A stretch of DNA of 64,000 nt from Alteromonas sp. IB21 (lineage in GTDB: Bacteria > Pseudomonadota > Gammaproteobacteria > Enterobacterales > Alteromonadaceae), in NCBI RefSeq assembly GCF_016405965.1, contig NZ_JAEFCD010000011.1:65714-129713 (forward strand), in the 5' to 3' direction. The position numbers and the translations under genes are program-made. The notes beneath the pieces are model-generated. The model searched no databases. It was not told where the DNA came from and saw only the letters and a program-made list of their open reading frames with translations. Shown here in pieces: positions 1 to 8,435 of this stretch (its first letter is position 1; each line of letters starts with the position of its first letter).

Positions 1-485
1 CCCGCGCCACTCTGTAAAGGCGTAGTGAGTGGACACAGAAGCGAGACTGACGTAATTTTTTCCGGCGCATCGATAGCCATTCGTAGCGCAATCCCTCCAC
101 CCATTGAATGTCCAGCAACACTCGCACTTACAATGTTTTCTTTGTGCATCCACTCCAAAATCATTTTACTCTGTTGTTCAAAACTTGCTGAAGTGCCTTT
201 GTAGCGTGTGGAGAATCCGCTGCCAGGCCGGTCAATAGAGTAAACCGTATAGCGGTCGGCGAGCGTTTTTGCTAACGCATTAAAATTGTTACTATTGCCT
301 AGTAAACCGTGAATAAGTATCAGGGCAGGTCCATTGCCTTGTTTTTGCCAGTGAATGATTCCACCGGACACAGTAGTGAGTTTTCCAGTTGGTGTGAATA
401 TTGATTCAATGTTGTTGTCCATTTTTGTAGTAAACCAAATCAGTCCAACAAAGATAGAAATTACGAATACCAGAACAACAATCAT
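1..485 (-). CDS. alpha/beta hydrolase, C-terminus cut by window edge
   Basis: The gene reads leftward from an ATG at 485 and runs off the window start, so only about 161 residues are visible. The N-terminus is a single hydrophobic stretch of about 18 residues (membrane anchor or uncleaved signal). After it come an HGLLGN oxyanion-type motif and the nucleophile elbow GHSMGG, the hallmarks of the alpha/beta hydrolase fold with Ser as nucleophile. The catalytic Asp and His lie beyond the edge. Substrate unknown; proline iminopeptidase, lipase or C-C hydrolase families are all compatible. It is divergent from arfB. Confidence 0.85.
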   Translation of the reverse strand, partial: MIVVLVFVISIFVGLIWFTTKMDNNIESIFTPTGKLTTVSGGIIHWQKQGNGPALILIHGLLGNSNNFNALAKTLADRYTVYSIDRPGSGFSTRYKGTSASFEQQSKMILEWMHKENIVSASVAGHSMGGGIALRMAIDAPEKITSVSLLCPLTTPLQSGA

Positions 486-627
486 GTAGCGCTTCCTGTT
501 TAAGAGTGAAATTTAACCTAGCGGTTAACTCTATAATGGTCAAGTAAGCCTTGGTGATGATGACTTATAGTTTAGATGCATACGGTTATGCATTGCTATA
601 AAAAGCGAGTGATAATTAGGAATTAAG

Positions 628-1044
628 ATGGAATTACAAATAACGCGAAGTATCACAATAGATGATAGTGAAGCGGATTTACAAGCTATTCGAGCGCAGG
701 GCAGTGGAGGGCAAAATGTTAATAAAGTTAGCAGTGCCATCCATTTACGATTTGATATTTATAGTTCTTCTTTGCCTGAAAGGTTAAAAGAGAAATTACT
801 TCAGTTAAACGACAAGCGGGTTACAAATGAAGGCGTATTTGTATTAAAAGCGCAGAATTACCGTACTCAAGAGCAAAATAGAGAAGATGCGTTGGCGCGA
901 CTTGTCGCTTGGATAAAAGCAGCAACGATTGAGCAAAAGCCGCGTATAAAAACCAAGGTAAGCCGAGCGGCAAAAGCACGTCGGGTTGATGTAAAAAAAC
1001 AACAGGGCGTTAAAAAATCTATGCGTAAGAAAGTGGAATTTTAA
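628..1044 (+). CDS. arfB: alternative ribosome-rescue factor ArfB (YaeJ/ICT1 family)
   Basis: This 138-residue protein hydrolyses peptidyl-tRNA on stalled ribosomes that lack a stop codon. The sequence shows the release-factor catalytic motif GGQ (residues 27-29) in the context GSGGQNVNK, a compact domain, and a Lys/Arg-rich C-terminal tail (roughly residues 105-138) that in the family enters the empty mRNA channel. The length matches the family (about 140). The ATG is preceded by AGGAATTAAG, an acceptable ribosome binding site. It appears to be a single-gene unit. Confidence 0.93.
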   Translation: MELQITRSITIDDSEADLQAIRAQGSGGQNVNKVSSAIHLRFDIYSSSLPERLKEKLLQLNDKRVTNEGVFVLKAQNYRTQEQNREDALARLVAWIKAATIEQKPRIKTKVSRAAKARRVDVKKQQGVKKSMRKKVEF

Positions 1045-1170
1045 TCAAAACTAATCTAAAGTATGAGGCTCACAAAAGGTCATTTCGCAAGACAACGGAA
1101 AATTCTTACAACAATAAATGAATGTGTCTTGTGTTTATGCTAAATATTGGAACTTAGGGAAGCATACAAA

Positions 1171-1848
1171 GTGACGCGTTCGAACGTTATTCCTATGGTG
1201 CTATTTGCAGCCATAGTGGTTTCGCTTGGGATTAACACACCGCAAGCCGCAAACGAGATCATCGCTCGGTTGTTCAATACATCTATTTCAAATTCCGAAC
1301 TTCAGCCATCACAGGCTGACGTCGATCGTTTTCAGTCTATTTTGACTGATAAGTCGGAAAAAGAAGTCCGCTCTATACTCGCTCAGCGCGCATTGGGTAA
1401 TAAAATTACAGAATCTGTACTTTCTGACTTTGCACATAAAAATGATATAGAACCTGATGATGGAGAGGTTCAGTCAGCTTATTCGGTTATTAAGCAGTGG
1501 ACCGTTGAATTAGATGATAACAGCGAGTTTCAAGGTGAAGAAATTGAGCGCTATCGTCTAGCTATGGCCCACGGTATGGCGAAAAGCTGGAAAGTTTCTA
1601 AAGCCTTGTACGAGGCGTATGGTGGCGACGTGGTTTTTCAGCAAGATAACCCGTTAACGCCGGTGGGCGCATACCAACAATTGTTTGAGCAATACCGCGA
1701 AAAGGGTGAGTTTGTTATCTATGATCCTGTATTCAAAGCGGCGTTTTGGAGTTCAGTTAAAATGAAATACGCCAAAACTTACGACCCGGATAATATTGAT
1801 TTCTCACTTCCTTGGTGGGAAAAGAGCATGACTGCTGCAGAAAAATAA
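1171..1848 (+). CDS. unrecognised secreted protein
   Basis: I do not recognise the family. I prefer the GTG at 1171 because AGGGA lies about 9 bases upstream and translation then begins with a basic and hydrophobic signal-peptide-like segment ending near TPQAA (residues 1-27). An in-frame TTG at 1147 would spoil this start by adding an acidic extension. The mature part is about 200 residues, charged and mostly helical in look, with no Cys and no repeated motif. It stands alone, followed by a strong hairpin. Periplasmic location is inferred from the signal segment only. Confidence 0.7.
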   Translation: MTRSNVIPMVLFAAIVVSLGINTPQAANEIIARLFNTSISNSELQPSQADVDRFQSILTDKSEKEVRSILAQRALGNKITESVLSDFAHKNDIEPDDGEVQSAYSVIKQWTVELDDNSEFQGEEIERYRLAMAHGMAKSWKVSKALYEAYGGDVVFQQDNPLTPVGAYQQLFEQYREKGEFVIYDPVFKAAFWSSVKMKYAKTYDPDNIDFSLPWWEKSMTAAEK

Positions 1849-1900
1849 AAGTTCATAGTCTAAGGGCGACCAAATCGACCCTTATTCCTTGCACATTAGG

Positions 1901-1928
1901 AAGGGCCGCAACAGTTGTTGCGGCCCTT
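1901..1928. terminator. strong hairpin terminator, possibly bidirectional
   Basis: A perfect 12-bp GC-rich stem (AAGGGCCGCAAC and its complement) closes a 4-base loop. It sits 53 bases after the secreted-protein gene and between it and the convergent CsbD gene. A weaker hairpin (TAAGGG/CCCTTA) lies just before it at 1861-1885. The T-run is poor on both strands, so efficiency is uncertain. Confidence 0.6.
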
Positions 1929-2012
1929 TAGTATCTACTGTCAAAACTAAATAGCACCCGCTATAACGCAAAACAACGGGTTAGCTTCGAGTGTATTTCG
2001 CAGACGAAGAGA

Positions 2013-2204
2013 TTAATTGAAATATGCGTCCACTTCTTTTTCAGCTTCATCGCGGCTTTTACCGTATTCTTGCTGAATTTTACCTACTAGTTCTTCACGG
2101 CGACCGTCAATAACATCTAGGTCGTCATCAGTAAGCTTGCCCCATTTTTGTTGCACCTTACCTTTCATCTCTTTCCAATTACCTTCAATACGATCATTGT
2201 TCAT
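2013..2204 (-). CDS. CsbD-family stress protein (YjbJ-like)
   Basis: This small acidic, helical protein of 63 residues carries the CsbD signature: RIEGNWKEMKGKVQQKWGKL followed by a second half of the same kind (ELVGKIQQEYG). CsbD proteins are abundant general-stress proteins of unknown biochemical role in the cytoplasm. The ATG at 2204 is preceded by AAGGAGAG, a strong ribosome binding site. It is monocistronic; no sigma-S promoter was assigned. Confidence 0.92.
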   Translation of the reverse strand: MNNDRIEGNWKEMKGKVQQKWGKLTDDDLDVIDGRREELVGKIQQEYGKSRDEAEKEVDAYFN

Positions 2205-2397
2205 AACGTGCTCTCCTTATCTAAACAATTGGTAAAAAACTGGTCATAGAAAACCTGCCAGTTACTTTAACTGCAGCAAGTCACATTCCAATATGTAGGC
2301 TTATGAAAAATATAGTTTTTTAATCAATTGGAGGGTGGAAGCTATAGTAGTTTTATGCAGGATTTACAACGCATTGCAAACCCTACATGGGGCGAGA

Positions 2398-3171
2398 CTA
2401 GTTTAATGTCTTGGCAAAAGCGTCGCTATCCTGCTTTTTATCTATCTTATGCTGATCTTCACTGCGACCTTTTTTCCAGTAGCTACTAATATAGATATGC
2501 TCATGAGCCACGTTCTTATCATCTTTGAGCCAGCTTCTTATTGCTCTCATATCTGAAAACTCGCATGCTATCCATATGCTAGGCGTGCCGTCTAGCCAAT
2601 TGAGCTCTGCAAGACACGTTGGGAGTGATTGCGTATGTTCCCATATTACGGTGACGCCTTCAGGTTTACTAAGCGCAACCTTATCGTTTTCATCTTCAAT
2701 TTGGATGACGGCGTACCCTTTTGCGTTGGATGGAAGTTCGGCAAGATGGTTTCGAATGCTCGGCAGTGCGGTCATATCGCCTGCGAGTAAAACCCAGTCA
2801 TAGTGGTCGTTTAGGCCTTTGCTAGTGCCAGGGCCTGCCAACGTAATGGTATCTCCAGGCTGGGTTGAAACAGCCCATGCTGAGGCTGGGCCAGTAATAC
2901 CATTGTCGGCATGTACAACCATATCAATTACCATTTCTGGCTTTGTCGCGTCAAAGCTGGCAACGGTGTAAGTACGCATGGCAACTTTACTCATTTCTGT
3001 AGGGCGCGGTAATGGGTTCCCGTCAAGATCGAACATAAGCTTTACATACGCGCCCGCTGATACAGAAGGAAAGGTGCGCAAGTCGTCACCACCTAAATAA
3101 ATCCGTTGCATGGTAGGGGTTATACGAATAGATTTTGTAACTGTAGCTTGGCGTGGTTGCGGTTTAGCCAT
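2398..3171 (-). CDS. siderophore-interacting protein (FAD-dependent ferric-siderophore reductase, ViuB-like)
   Basis: This 257-residue cytoplasmic flavoprotein belongs to the family that releases iron from ferric siderophores with NAD(P)H. The N-terminal FAD-binding barrel includes the family signature RTYTVASFD (about residues 88-96). It is followed by the PGD and GPGTSKG nucleotide-contact region and the C-terminal SIP domain with WLLAGD-like (WVLLAGDMTALP) and WIACEFSDMRAIRSWL segments. The length is typical. A good Fur-box match lies 37 bases upstream of the start. The MFS gene upstream on the same strand could be a functional partner but has its own terminator between. Confidence 0.9.
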   Translation of the reverse strand: MAKPQPRQATVTKSIRITPTMQRIYLGGDDLRTFPSVSAGAYVKLMFDLDGNPLPRPTEMSKVAMRTYTVASFDATKPEMVIDMVVHADNGITGPASAWAVSTQPGDTITLAGPGTSKGLNDHYDWVLLAGDMTALPSIRNHLAELPSNAKGYAVIQIEDENDKVALSKPEGVTVIWEHTQSLPTCLAELNWLDGTPSIWIACEFSDMRAIRSWLKDDKNVAHEHIYISSYWKKGRSEDQHKIDKKQDSDAFAKTLN

Positions 3172-3207
3172 TCACTTCTCCTTTAAACTAGAACAGTTAT
3201 TTTATTT

Positions 3208-3226
3208 GCTAATAATTCTCATTACT
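3208..3226 (-). promoter_or_regulatory. candidate Fur box upstream of the siderophore-interacting protein
   Basis: On the minus strand the 19-mer agtAATGAGAATTATTagc matches the Fur consensus GATAATGATAATCATTATC at 14 of 19 positions. It ends 37 bases before the ATG at 3171, where it would overlap the promoter. The match was counted by eye; the function of the downstream gene supports it. Confidence 0.6.
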
Positions 3227-3320
3227 ATTTCTAAAGATGGAACGAAAAAGAACATTAAGTTCGGGTTTATCGATTGATAGAGGGAAATGCTAATAGGCTT
3301 GGGAGTAAACTCGAGACAAA

Positions 3321-3343
3321 GAAAAAGGGGCATGAAGCCCCTT
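3321..3343 (-). terminator. rho-independent terminator downstream of the MFS gene
   Basis: The stem AAGGGGC/GCCCCTT (7 bp) with a 5-base loop is followed on the minus strand by a run of T (plus-strand GAAAAA at 3321-3326). It lies about 180 bases beyond the end of the MFS gene and separates it from the siderophore-interacting gene. The rest of 3227-3525 holds nothing else I could support. Confidence 0.7.
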
Positions 3344-3525
3344 AAAAAACCACAACATAACTTGGAAAACACATTTACACACCACAAAGACGCACACTCA
3401 ACGACTTCATGTACTTAGTAAGATAGCCTAAATTACAAAAGGTTCCGCTTTTTTAAAAATAAAAGGTAAAAATTTAAATACCTTATTATTGGGCCTTTCT
3501 AAATGTGTAACTTTGGACGTTTTAG

Positions 3526-4650
3526 TCACGTGTTTTGGCCTGTTTTCTTCACCTGGTGAAGCGTTATGAAAATAATGCCAGTGGTGACAGCGAGCAGTGC
3601 TGATGCGGTTGCAAAGGGAAGGGCGATATTGTATTGATAAATCAACGCGGCGAGCGGAGGCCCCACAATGTAGCCCATGCCTAATCCCATTAGCGCCATT
3701 GCTACATATAAAACAAACAGTGATGTTTGCAGGAATAAGAGCAGATAGGCCAATCCTAGAAGTGGTAACGCAATCATTGTCATGGACTCTTTACTTACGC
3801 GGCCTTTCTGAACCCATCCAAATTGAGCGATGAGTGATGCAGCTGCACTCACCATCATGGCAAAGCCAACTTGTCTAGCTGCTTCCACGGGCGTGTAGTG
3901 ATAAAAATCAATAAAGAAAAAACCTAATGTTTGCTGCATCATAGCCATAGCGCAAAAAACACATATGCAAGCGCCAACAAATACGTACGGTGTTCTCGTC
4001 TTAGAAGGCGTGTCTGTATTCACGGATTGCGTGGCGTGTTGTTGAGACGATGGCGCGAGGACAGGTAGCTTAAAGTACACCAGTGTTACGGCCAATAAGG
4101 TGAGTATTACAATACTAAAAAGCGGCGCGAGCAAGCCGAAGCCCACGAGTAAACCTGCGTAGGCAGGCCCGATGATTTGACCTACATTACTTGCCGATGT
4201 CACTTTGCTTATTGCGCTTACTCGCCCTTGTGTCGAACTTATTGCAACGGCATAACCTACCGCTGAGGGTGGTGTAGCTGACATAATAGTTGACTGCATA
4301 CTGCGGCTAATCAGTAAGGCCAGGAATAAATTAGTTCCGCTGATAATACCGGAAAAGCCAGCCATCCATGCGCTCGCAAAGACAAAGGTTCCTGCGCTAT
4401 AGCCAGCCAAGCCCACCATAAGAATGCGTTTAAACCCAGCGTGCTTTGCTACTTTACTCCACACATTAGTGCCTATCGCGAATATCAGCGCAGAGCTAGA
4501 CATTATTGTCGCAATATGGAATTCAGAAAGGTTGGCCTGTCGCCCCATAGAAGGAAGTGTAGTGAGCATAACACTTTGGCCAACAGACGTTGCAAGCAGA
4601 GCGCAGAAAAGAATTCTAAACACGGTGGTAGAAGCAGAAGACGAAAGCAC
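3526..4650 (-). CDS. MFS transporter, 12-TM type, possibly siderophore-related
   Basis: This inner-membrane protein of 374 residues has about 11-12 hydrophobic helices, organised as two halves split by a hydrophilic loop near residues 195-215 (QQHATQSVNTDTPSKTRT). Helices 2-5 carry the loose MFS pattern with basic loops such as AKHAGFKR. Translation starts at a GTG with AAGAG about 10 bases upstream; an in-frame stop is close upstream and no ATG lies between. Neighbourhood with a siderophore reductase suggests a role in siderophore export or import. That is inference only; drug or sugar efflux is equally possible. Confidence 0.8.
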   Translation of the reverse strand: MLSSSASTTVFRILFCALLATSVGQSVMLTTLPSMGRQANLSEFHIATIMSSSALIFAIGTNVWSKVAKHAGFKRILMVGLAGYSAGTFVFASAWMAGFSGIISGTNLFLALLISRSMQSTIMSATPPSAVGYAVAISSTQGRVSAISKVTSASNVGQIIGPAYAGLLVGFGLLAPLFSIVILTLLAVTLVYFKLPVLAPSSQQHATQSVNTDTPSKTRTPYVFVGACICVFCAMAMMQQTLGFFFIDFYHYTPVEAARQVGFAMMVSAAASLIAQFGWVQKGRVSKESMTMIALPLLGLAYLLLFLQTSLFVLYVAMALMGLGMGYIVGPPLAALIYQYNIALPFATASALLAVTTGIIFITLHQVKKTGQNT

Positions 4651-4706
4651 AGGCTTGGCTCTTAAATAGGCGAAAAAGTCGTCGAAATGTTAACACAAAA
4701 GGAGAT

Positions 4707-4731
4707 AAAAAAATGCCCGCCAGAGGCGGGC
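4707..4731 (-). terminator. rho-independent terminator of the ncRNA candidate
   Basis: The stem GCCCGCC/GGCGGGC (7 bp, loop AGA) is followed on the minus strand by A then seven T. The nearest coding gene upstream on this strand ends more than 640 bases away at 5376, so the terminator most likely belongs to an untranslated transcript. Confidence 0.8.
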
Positions 4732-5204
4732 CAAAATCAGAGGTATGTAAAGGCCGGGATGGGCCTTTGAGGGGAGAGGAATGTCGTCGGGTGACAACTC
4801 ACTAATAACATCGACGACATTACCAGTGTCCTCACTATGGTTCTGCCGAAACAACACACATGTATTTCAACAAATCCAAATAGGGTCAACAATCCCTTGC
4901 TGCACGAGACATCACTGTCAGTGCTTGCGATGTAGGTACTCGGTGCCTGCTTGCAATCCTTATGAAACAAGGCCTTTGCATCCTGCGAGTTTATCTAGGT
5001 TTTCTTTTTCCTAACCTCATCATCGACCAGCAATTTAACGGATCTTCAACAGCCGTCCTCAAGTTTTAAATACTGACGTTTCCATTCATCCTTGGTGACT
5101 AATCCATGTACTTCCTATGTTGTCACCTTCAGTATCGTCAACCTACGCAGTTTGGCCTCTCCGTCGCTAAAGCTATCCTAGCTACAAGCTGCGTTCTGTT
5201 GTTA
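4708..5204 (-). ncRNA. structured non-coding RNA candidate, CsrB/CsrC-like
   Basis: No plausible protein is encoded here, yet the minus strand has a promoter-like element (5211-5238), a strong terminator (4707-4731) and conserved-looking structure. The minus-strand transcript would carry about 14 GGA trinucleotides, several as AGGAU, AAGGAUG and CAGGAUG. Some sit in hairpin loops: AGCT-AGGAT-AGCT (5171-5183), GGTGAC...GTCACC (5094-5127, two GGA inside) and AGGTT...AACCT (4997-5017). Near the 3' end are a perfect 10-bp stem (4780-4789 with 4812-4821) and a 7-bp hairpin (4749-4768). GGA in loops is the hallmark of RNAs that sequester CsrA. GGA density is lower than in E. coli CsrB, so the class is tentative while the existence of an RNA is more secure. 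Confidence 0.55.
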
Positions 5205-5210
5205 TCCGTT

Positions 5211-5238
5211 AGTCTAACTTATGCGTTAAATGTGCCAA
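5211..5238 (-). promoter_or_regulatory. sigma-70-like promoter for the ncRNA candidate
   Basis: On the minus strand TTGGCA (5238-5233) and TAGACT (5216-5211) are separated by 16 bases, predicting a start near 5204. I found no clear GacA/UvrY box upstream. Confidence 0.4.
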
Positions 5239-5375
5239 TTTTATTTATAGCGTCTGTTTTTTATTTAAGGTAATGATTTTAAGGTGTTATTTTTGATTTT
5301 TGTCTTGTTGGCGTACTTTGAGGGGAGGCCTTTGAGAAATAACAATGTAGTTTTTTCCCATCGGTGTGTATTAAA

Positions 5376-7259
5376 TTACAAACATTTAATCATCACTGTT
5401 TTATCTCTTCCCGTTTCTTTAGCTTCATAAAGTGCTATGTCAGCATTTTCCAAGATAGCAGTAGTGGTCTGCAAAGATTTTATTGTTTTCAGCCCTGCAG
5501 AAAACGTTAATGTGATGTCTTTAGATAGCTGGTTGGATGAGGCCGTTTTTAACAGCTGACGAAAGTTATCGAGTTGATCATAGATTTGGCGTTCTTCAGT
5601 GTTATGAAAAATAAACAGAAACTCCTCGCCACCTAACCTGCCCATATCGACGTGTTTTGGGAAGAGTTGTCGTGCAGTGTGGGCGAAAAGACTCAACGCA
5701 TCATCTCCCATTTTATGGCCATAGTTGTCGTTTATAGATTTAAAGAAGTCGATGTCTATCATGGCAACGCAAAATTTTTCTCCAGTAATTTCAAGTTGGT
5801 TTAGGTAGCCATTTAACAATTCTAGAATTTTCGGCCTGTTATAAAACCGGGTTAGTCCGTCGGTAGTGGCAAGTCGTTCGAGTCTTTTTTGATAACGTGC
5901 ACGCTTAACGTAGAGTAAGAATAATAATACGCTGAGTAATAGAAATAAGCCTGCTATTACAGCCAATAAAAAGTTTCGTTGTTGATTAAGAGTAAGCTTT
6001 TCTTCCTGTAATTGAGTGACGGCCTTCAAGTCGCTATTTTCTGCCTCAATTTCATCCAGTTCGTACAGCGTTCGTATTATTTGTACACGAGATTTATCCA
6101 TTGATTCGGTTATCAACTCATTTAACGCAATATACTGCTTAAGTGCGTCTATCGTTTCTTGCTTGTTGTCAAACGCTTCCAGAATAGAAAGTTTGAGATA
6201 AGCGGCCTCTAAATGGGGAAACCCCGGCTCCTCATTTGCTATTACTTCTTCTGCAAGTCTAACCTTTTCTAAAGCCCTCGTTTTGTCTCCGTTGGACAAC
6301 GCAAGACGAGAAAGCTCGATAAGTGATTCAAAATAGATAGTTTTAGATTCTAAATGACGGGCAAGGTCGCTTGCCTCCTCAAATAAAGTGCGAGCGGTGT
6401 TGATTACCTCTGCTTTATTGTTCTGGGCTAACAACATTTTCCCTTTTCCAAGGAGTGCATTGGCAAGTAGGGGAGAATCGTTGTTTTTTCCTGCAATGTC
6501 GATGACTAAGTTAAAAAAGCGTTCCGAAGTTTTAAAATTCGAGAGCCCTAGCTCTGTTCGCGCAAGCTTTTCTGCCAAATAACTCTGGTTAACACTGTTT
6601 TTCTTTTTAACCGCAAATTCATAGGCTTCATCCAGATACGCTTTTGCTTCTTCGAATTTAGACTGCTTCAAATAAATATTGCCTATCAAACCGGCAATAT
6701 GAGAGGGGGGGACTTGAGTTTTGAACTGCGTAGCTAGATTATAAGCGGAGAGGTAGTTATCGAGGGCAAGTTTCGGCTCTTTAATTTTCTCGAAAGCAGC
6801 GCCTAGCGTCATCAATACACCAATGTTTAATTGAATCACGCCGTGGTTCATAGACCATTGCTTAACCGCGTTGAGCAGGCTAATCGCTTCTTGTATTTCA
6901 CCTGTGCGTGAAAGTATCTTAGCTTTGAGCAATTTTGCACGTTGCTGCATTAAGCTACTAGCGTAGACATCATTTATACAGCTCTCTGCGAGTGTTAGAG
7001 CCTCATTGTATTCACCTCGTTTTTCTTTCCCCAAGGCATAAAGATATAACCATTCGTGACGTTTTGACGAAGAGCTATTTGAATCGAGCAGCGCCCTCAA
7101 TCTGGCCATTTCTTTTTCAGGAGATCGATGAAGGGCTTTGATGCCCGCAATAACGTCGTCATTTGGCGCTGCATTCAGCTGGTTGGTAGAGGGGAAAACG
7201 GGTCTTGATGTTAAAACGGTGGCAACAAAAATCGCGACTATCAATCCGAGTTTAGACAT
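5376..7259 (-). CDS. periplasmic TPR sensor with GGDEF diguanylate cyclase
   Basis: This 627-residue protein makes c-di-GMP from two GTP. The N-terminal signal peptide (about residues 1-24) leads to a long helical region of TPR-like repeats (about 40-410). A coiled segment, one transmembrane helix (about 425-447) and a C-terminal GGDEF domain follow. Active-site motifs are intact: DIDFFKSINDNYGH and GRLGGEEF. The allosteric inhibitory RxxD site is absent: the positions 9 and 6 before GGEEF are Pro and Val. The enzyme is therefore predicted to lack classical product inhibition. The TPR sensor would be periplasmic and its ligand is unknown. It appears monocistronic. Confidence 0.9.
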   Translation of the reverse strand: MSKLGLIVAIFVATVLTSRPVFPSTNQLNAAPNDDVIAGIKALHRSPEKEMARLRALLDSNSSSSKRHEWLYLYALGKEKRGEYNEALTLAESCINDVYASSLMQQRAKLLKAKILSRTGEIQEAISLLNAVKQWSMNHGVIQLNIGVLMTLGAAFEKIKEPKLALDNYLSAYNLATQFKTQVPPSHIAGLIGNIYLKQSKFEEAKAYLDEAYEFAVKKKNSVNQSYLAEKLARTELGLSNFKTSERFFNLVIDIAGKNNDSPLLANALLGKGKMLLAQNNKAEVINTARTLFEEASDLARHLESKTIYFESLIELSRLALSNGDKTRALEKVRLAEEVIANEEPGFPHLEAAYLKLSILEAFDNKQETIDALKQYIALNELITESMDKSRVQIIRTLYELDEIEAENSDLKAVTQLQEEKLTLNQQRNFLLAVIAGLFLLLSVLLFLLYVKRARYQKRLERLATTDGLTRFYNRPKILELLNGYLNQLEITGEKFCVAMIDIDFFKSINDNYGHKMGDDALSLFAHTARQLFPKHVDMGRLGGEEFLFIFHNTEERQIYDQLDNFRQLLKTASSNQLSKDITLTFSAGLKTIKSLQTTTAILENADIALYEAKETGRDKTVMIKCL

Positions 7260-7380
7260 TCAACTCTATATCCTTTGCAGAATAACTCCATTAGCTAAAC
7301 TATAGTCTCGATTCTTATATTTCGAAAATATTGAGAAAGATTTTTCACACTGGGGCTTACGATAGATCTTTTTCAATAAG

Positions 7381-8226
7381 CTACCAAGAACCGTACATTG
7401 GGTTTGGCAGAATGAAAATCTCTGTGCCCACCCGCGGCATGAGCGAATCAACATTGGCAGATTCTTGGGTTACGCCGCCCACGTCTTCAATGTTGTCGCC
7501 AATTTGCATAACAATAGTGTGAGGCGCTGCCCAGGTTGATGCCGTGTCTGTCGACGTATTTGAACATGCGATCTTGCCTTGGGTAAGCTGAAGTCTTCGC
7601 AAGTCTTTGTCATTAACCATACCTTCCTGACCTACCGCTTCTTTATCTTCAGCAGTGCGGCCAATCACGCAGGTATTACTCGTGGTAAGTGGCAAACCTT
7701 GCGCTAAAAGGTTATTCCAGGTGTGATTATCAAGCGCTTTATTGCGATTCGTAATAAGCGCCACCTTACCATTTCGCTTAACAACCTCGTCAATAAAATT
7801 AGCTACGCCTGGCACCAATGTGGCTTCTTCACGTTTCCCCCAGTCTGCCCAGCTTTTTGATGAATAGCCCAAGCCGATACTCTCGCGCTCTTTTTGGTAG
7901 GTGCTGTTGTCTAGCACAGTTTCATCAACATCCATTACTACGACGTCGCCATTAGCAAAACGCGTTGGCAGTGCGGCAATAGCCTGGTTGTACACAAAGC
8001 TTGAGAGGACAGGATATTCTTTGCTACTGGTTTGGTATATCACGGCAGTTGACAGAGTGTGTGATTTTACACCAGCAAGCGGGGTTGATGGCGCAGATGA
8101 GCATGCCGCGATAACTGATACTGTAGCGCCGATGCATACTGCTTTACTGATGTAAGAGAGCTTGTTAAGAGATAACAACGTTATTTTCCTTTTATAGTGT
8201 CTTCTGTCTACCGGTTTCAACACCAT
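7381..8226 (-). CDS. HAD-family acid phosphatase lipoprotein, e(P4)/class B-C type
   Basis: This outer-membrane or periplasmic phosphomonoesterase of the HAD superfamily has motif I DVDETVLDNS with the two catalytic Asp, the NRNK motif II region (ALITNRNK) and a late GDNIEDVGG motif. A lipobox VIAAC gives a lipidated Cys. Two starts are possible. The ATG at 8226 has AAGGGG just upstream but makes a long basic n-region; the TTG at 8178 has AAAGGA upstream and gives a normal lipoprotein signal of about 25 residues. Substrate is probably 5'-nucleotides or small phosphoesters, as in e(P4). It ends a three-gene set with 8241-8435 and 8428-8850. Confidence 0.88.
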   Translation of the reverse strand: MVLKPVDRRHYKRKITLLSLNKLSYISKAVCIGATVSVIAACSSAPSTPLAGVKSHTLSTAVIYQTSSKEYPVLSSFVYNQAIAALPTRFANGDVVVMDVDETVLDNSTYQKERESIGLGYSSKSWADWGKREEATLVPGVANFIDEVVKRNGKVALITNRNKALDNHTWNNLLAQGLPLTTSNTCVIGRTAEDKEAVGQEGMVNDKDLRRLQLTQGKIACSNTSTDTASTWAAPHTIVMQIGDNIEDVGGVTQESANVDSLMPRVGTEIFILPNPMYGSW

Positions 8227-8240
8227 AATTACCCCTTAAT

Positions 8241-8435
8241 TTATCGATAAACTGGGCCTGATATTTCAGCAATGGCGTCGTGTGCATGCAGACTTTCTTG
8301 ATGTTCTACTTTTACACGAAAATAGGTAGCTTGGTAATACGTACTTAACGCTGCATGTAGACGTCTTACCGAATCTTCTACAAACATCAAGTTTTCAGCA
8401 TTGCGCTTGGCAAACGCCTGTTCATCTTCACGCAA
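8241..8435 (-). CDS. small hypothetical protein, translationally coupled
   Basis: A 64-residue frame opens with TTG inside the last codons of the upstream NTF2-like gene (8-base overlap) and stops 14 bases before the phosphatase start. The product is charged and soluble with no recognised domain (contains MFVEDSVRRLHAALSTYY). The tight overlap and lack of any other gene in the space favour a real coupled gene. A frameshifted C-terminal extension of the NTF2-like protein is the alternative. Confidence 0.5.
   Translation of the reverse strand: MREDEQAFAKRNAENLMFVEDSVRRLHAALSTYYQATYFRVKVEHQESLHAHDAIAEISGPVYR

Noticed and set aside
576..593. ATGCATA-CGGT-TATGCAT inverted repeat upstream of arfB
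   Set aside because: Short and AT-rich, with no second copy and no known regulator; not enough to call an operator.
3202..3387. 61-residue leftward open frame
   Set aside because: It overlaps the Fur box and the terminator hairpin, has no ribosome binding site and no protein-like composition.
4737..4970. 77-residue frames on both strands in the gene-free region
   Set aside because: Composition is not protein-like and the stretch is better explained by a structured RNA.
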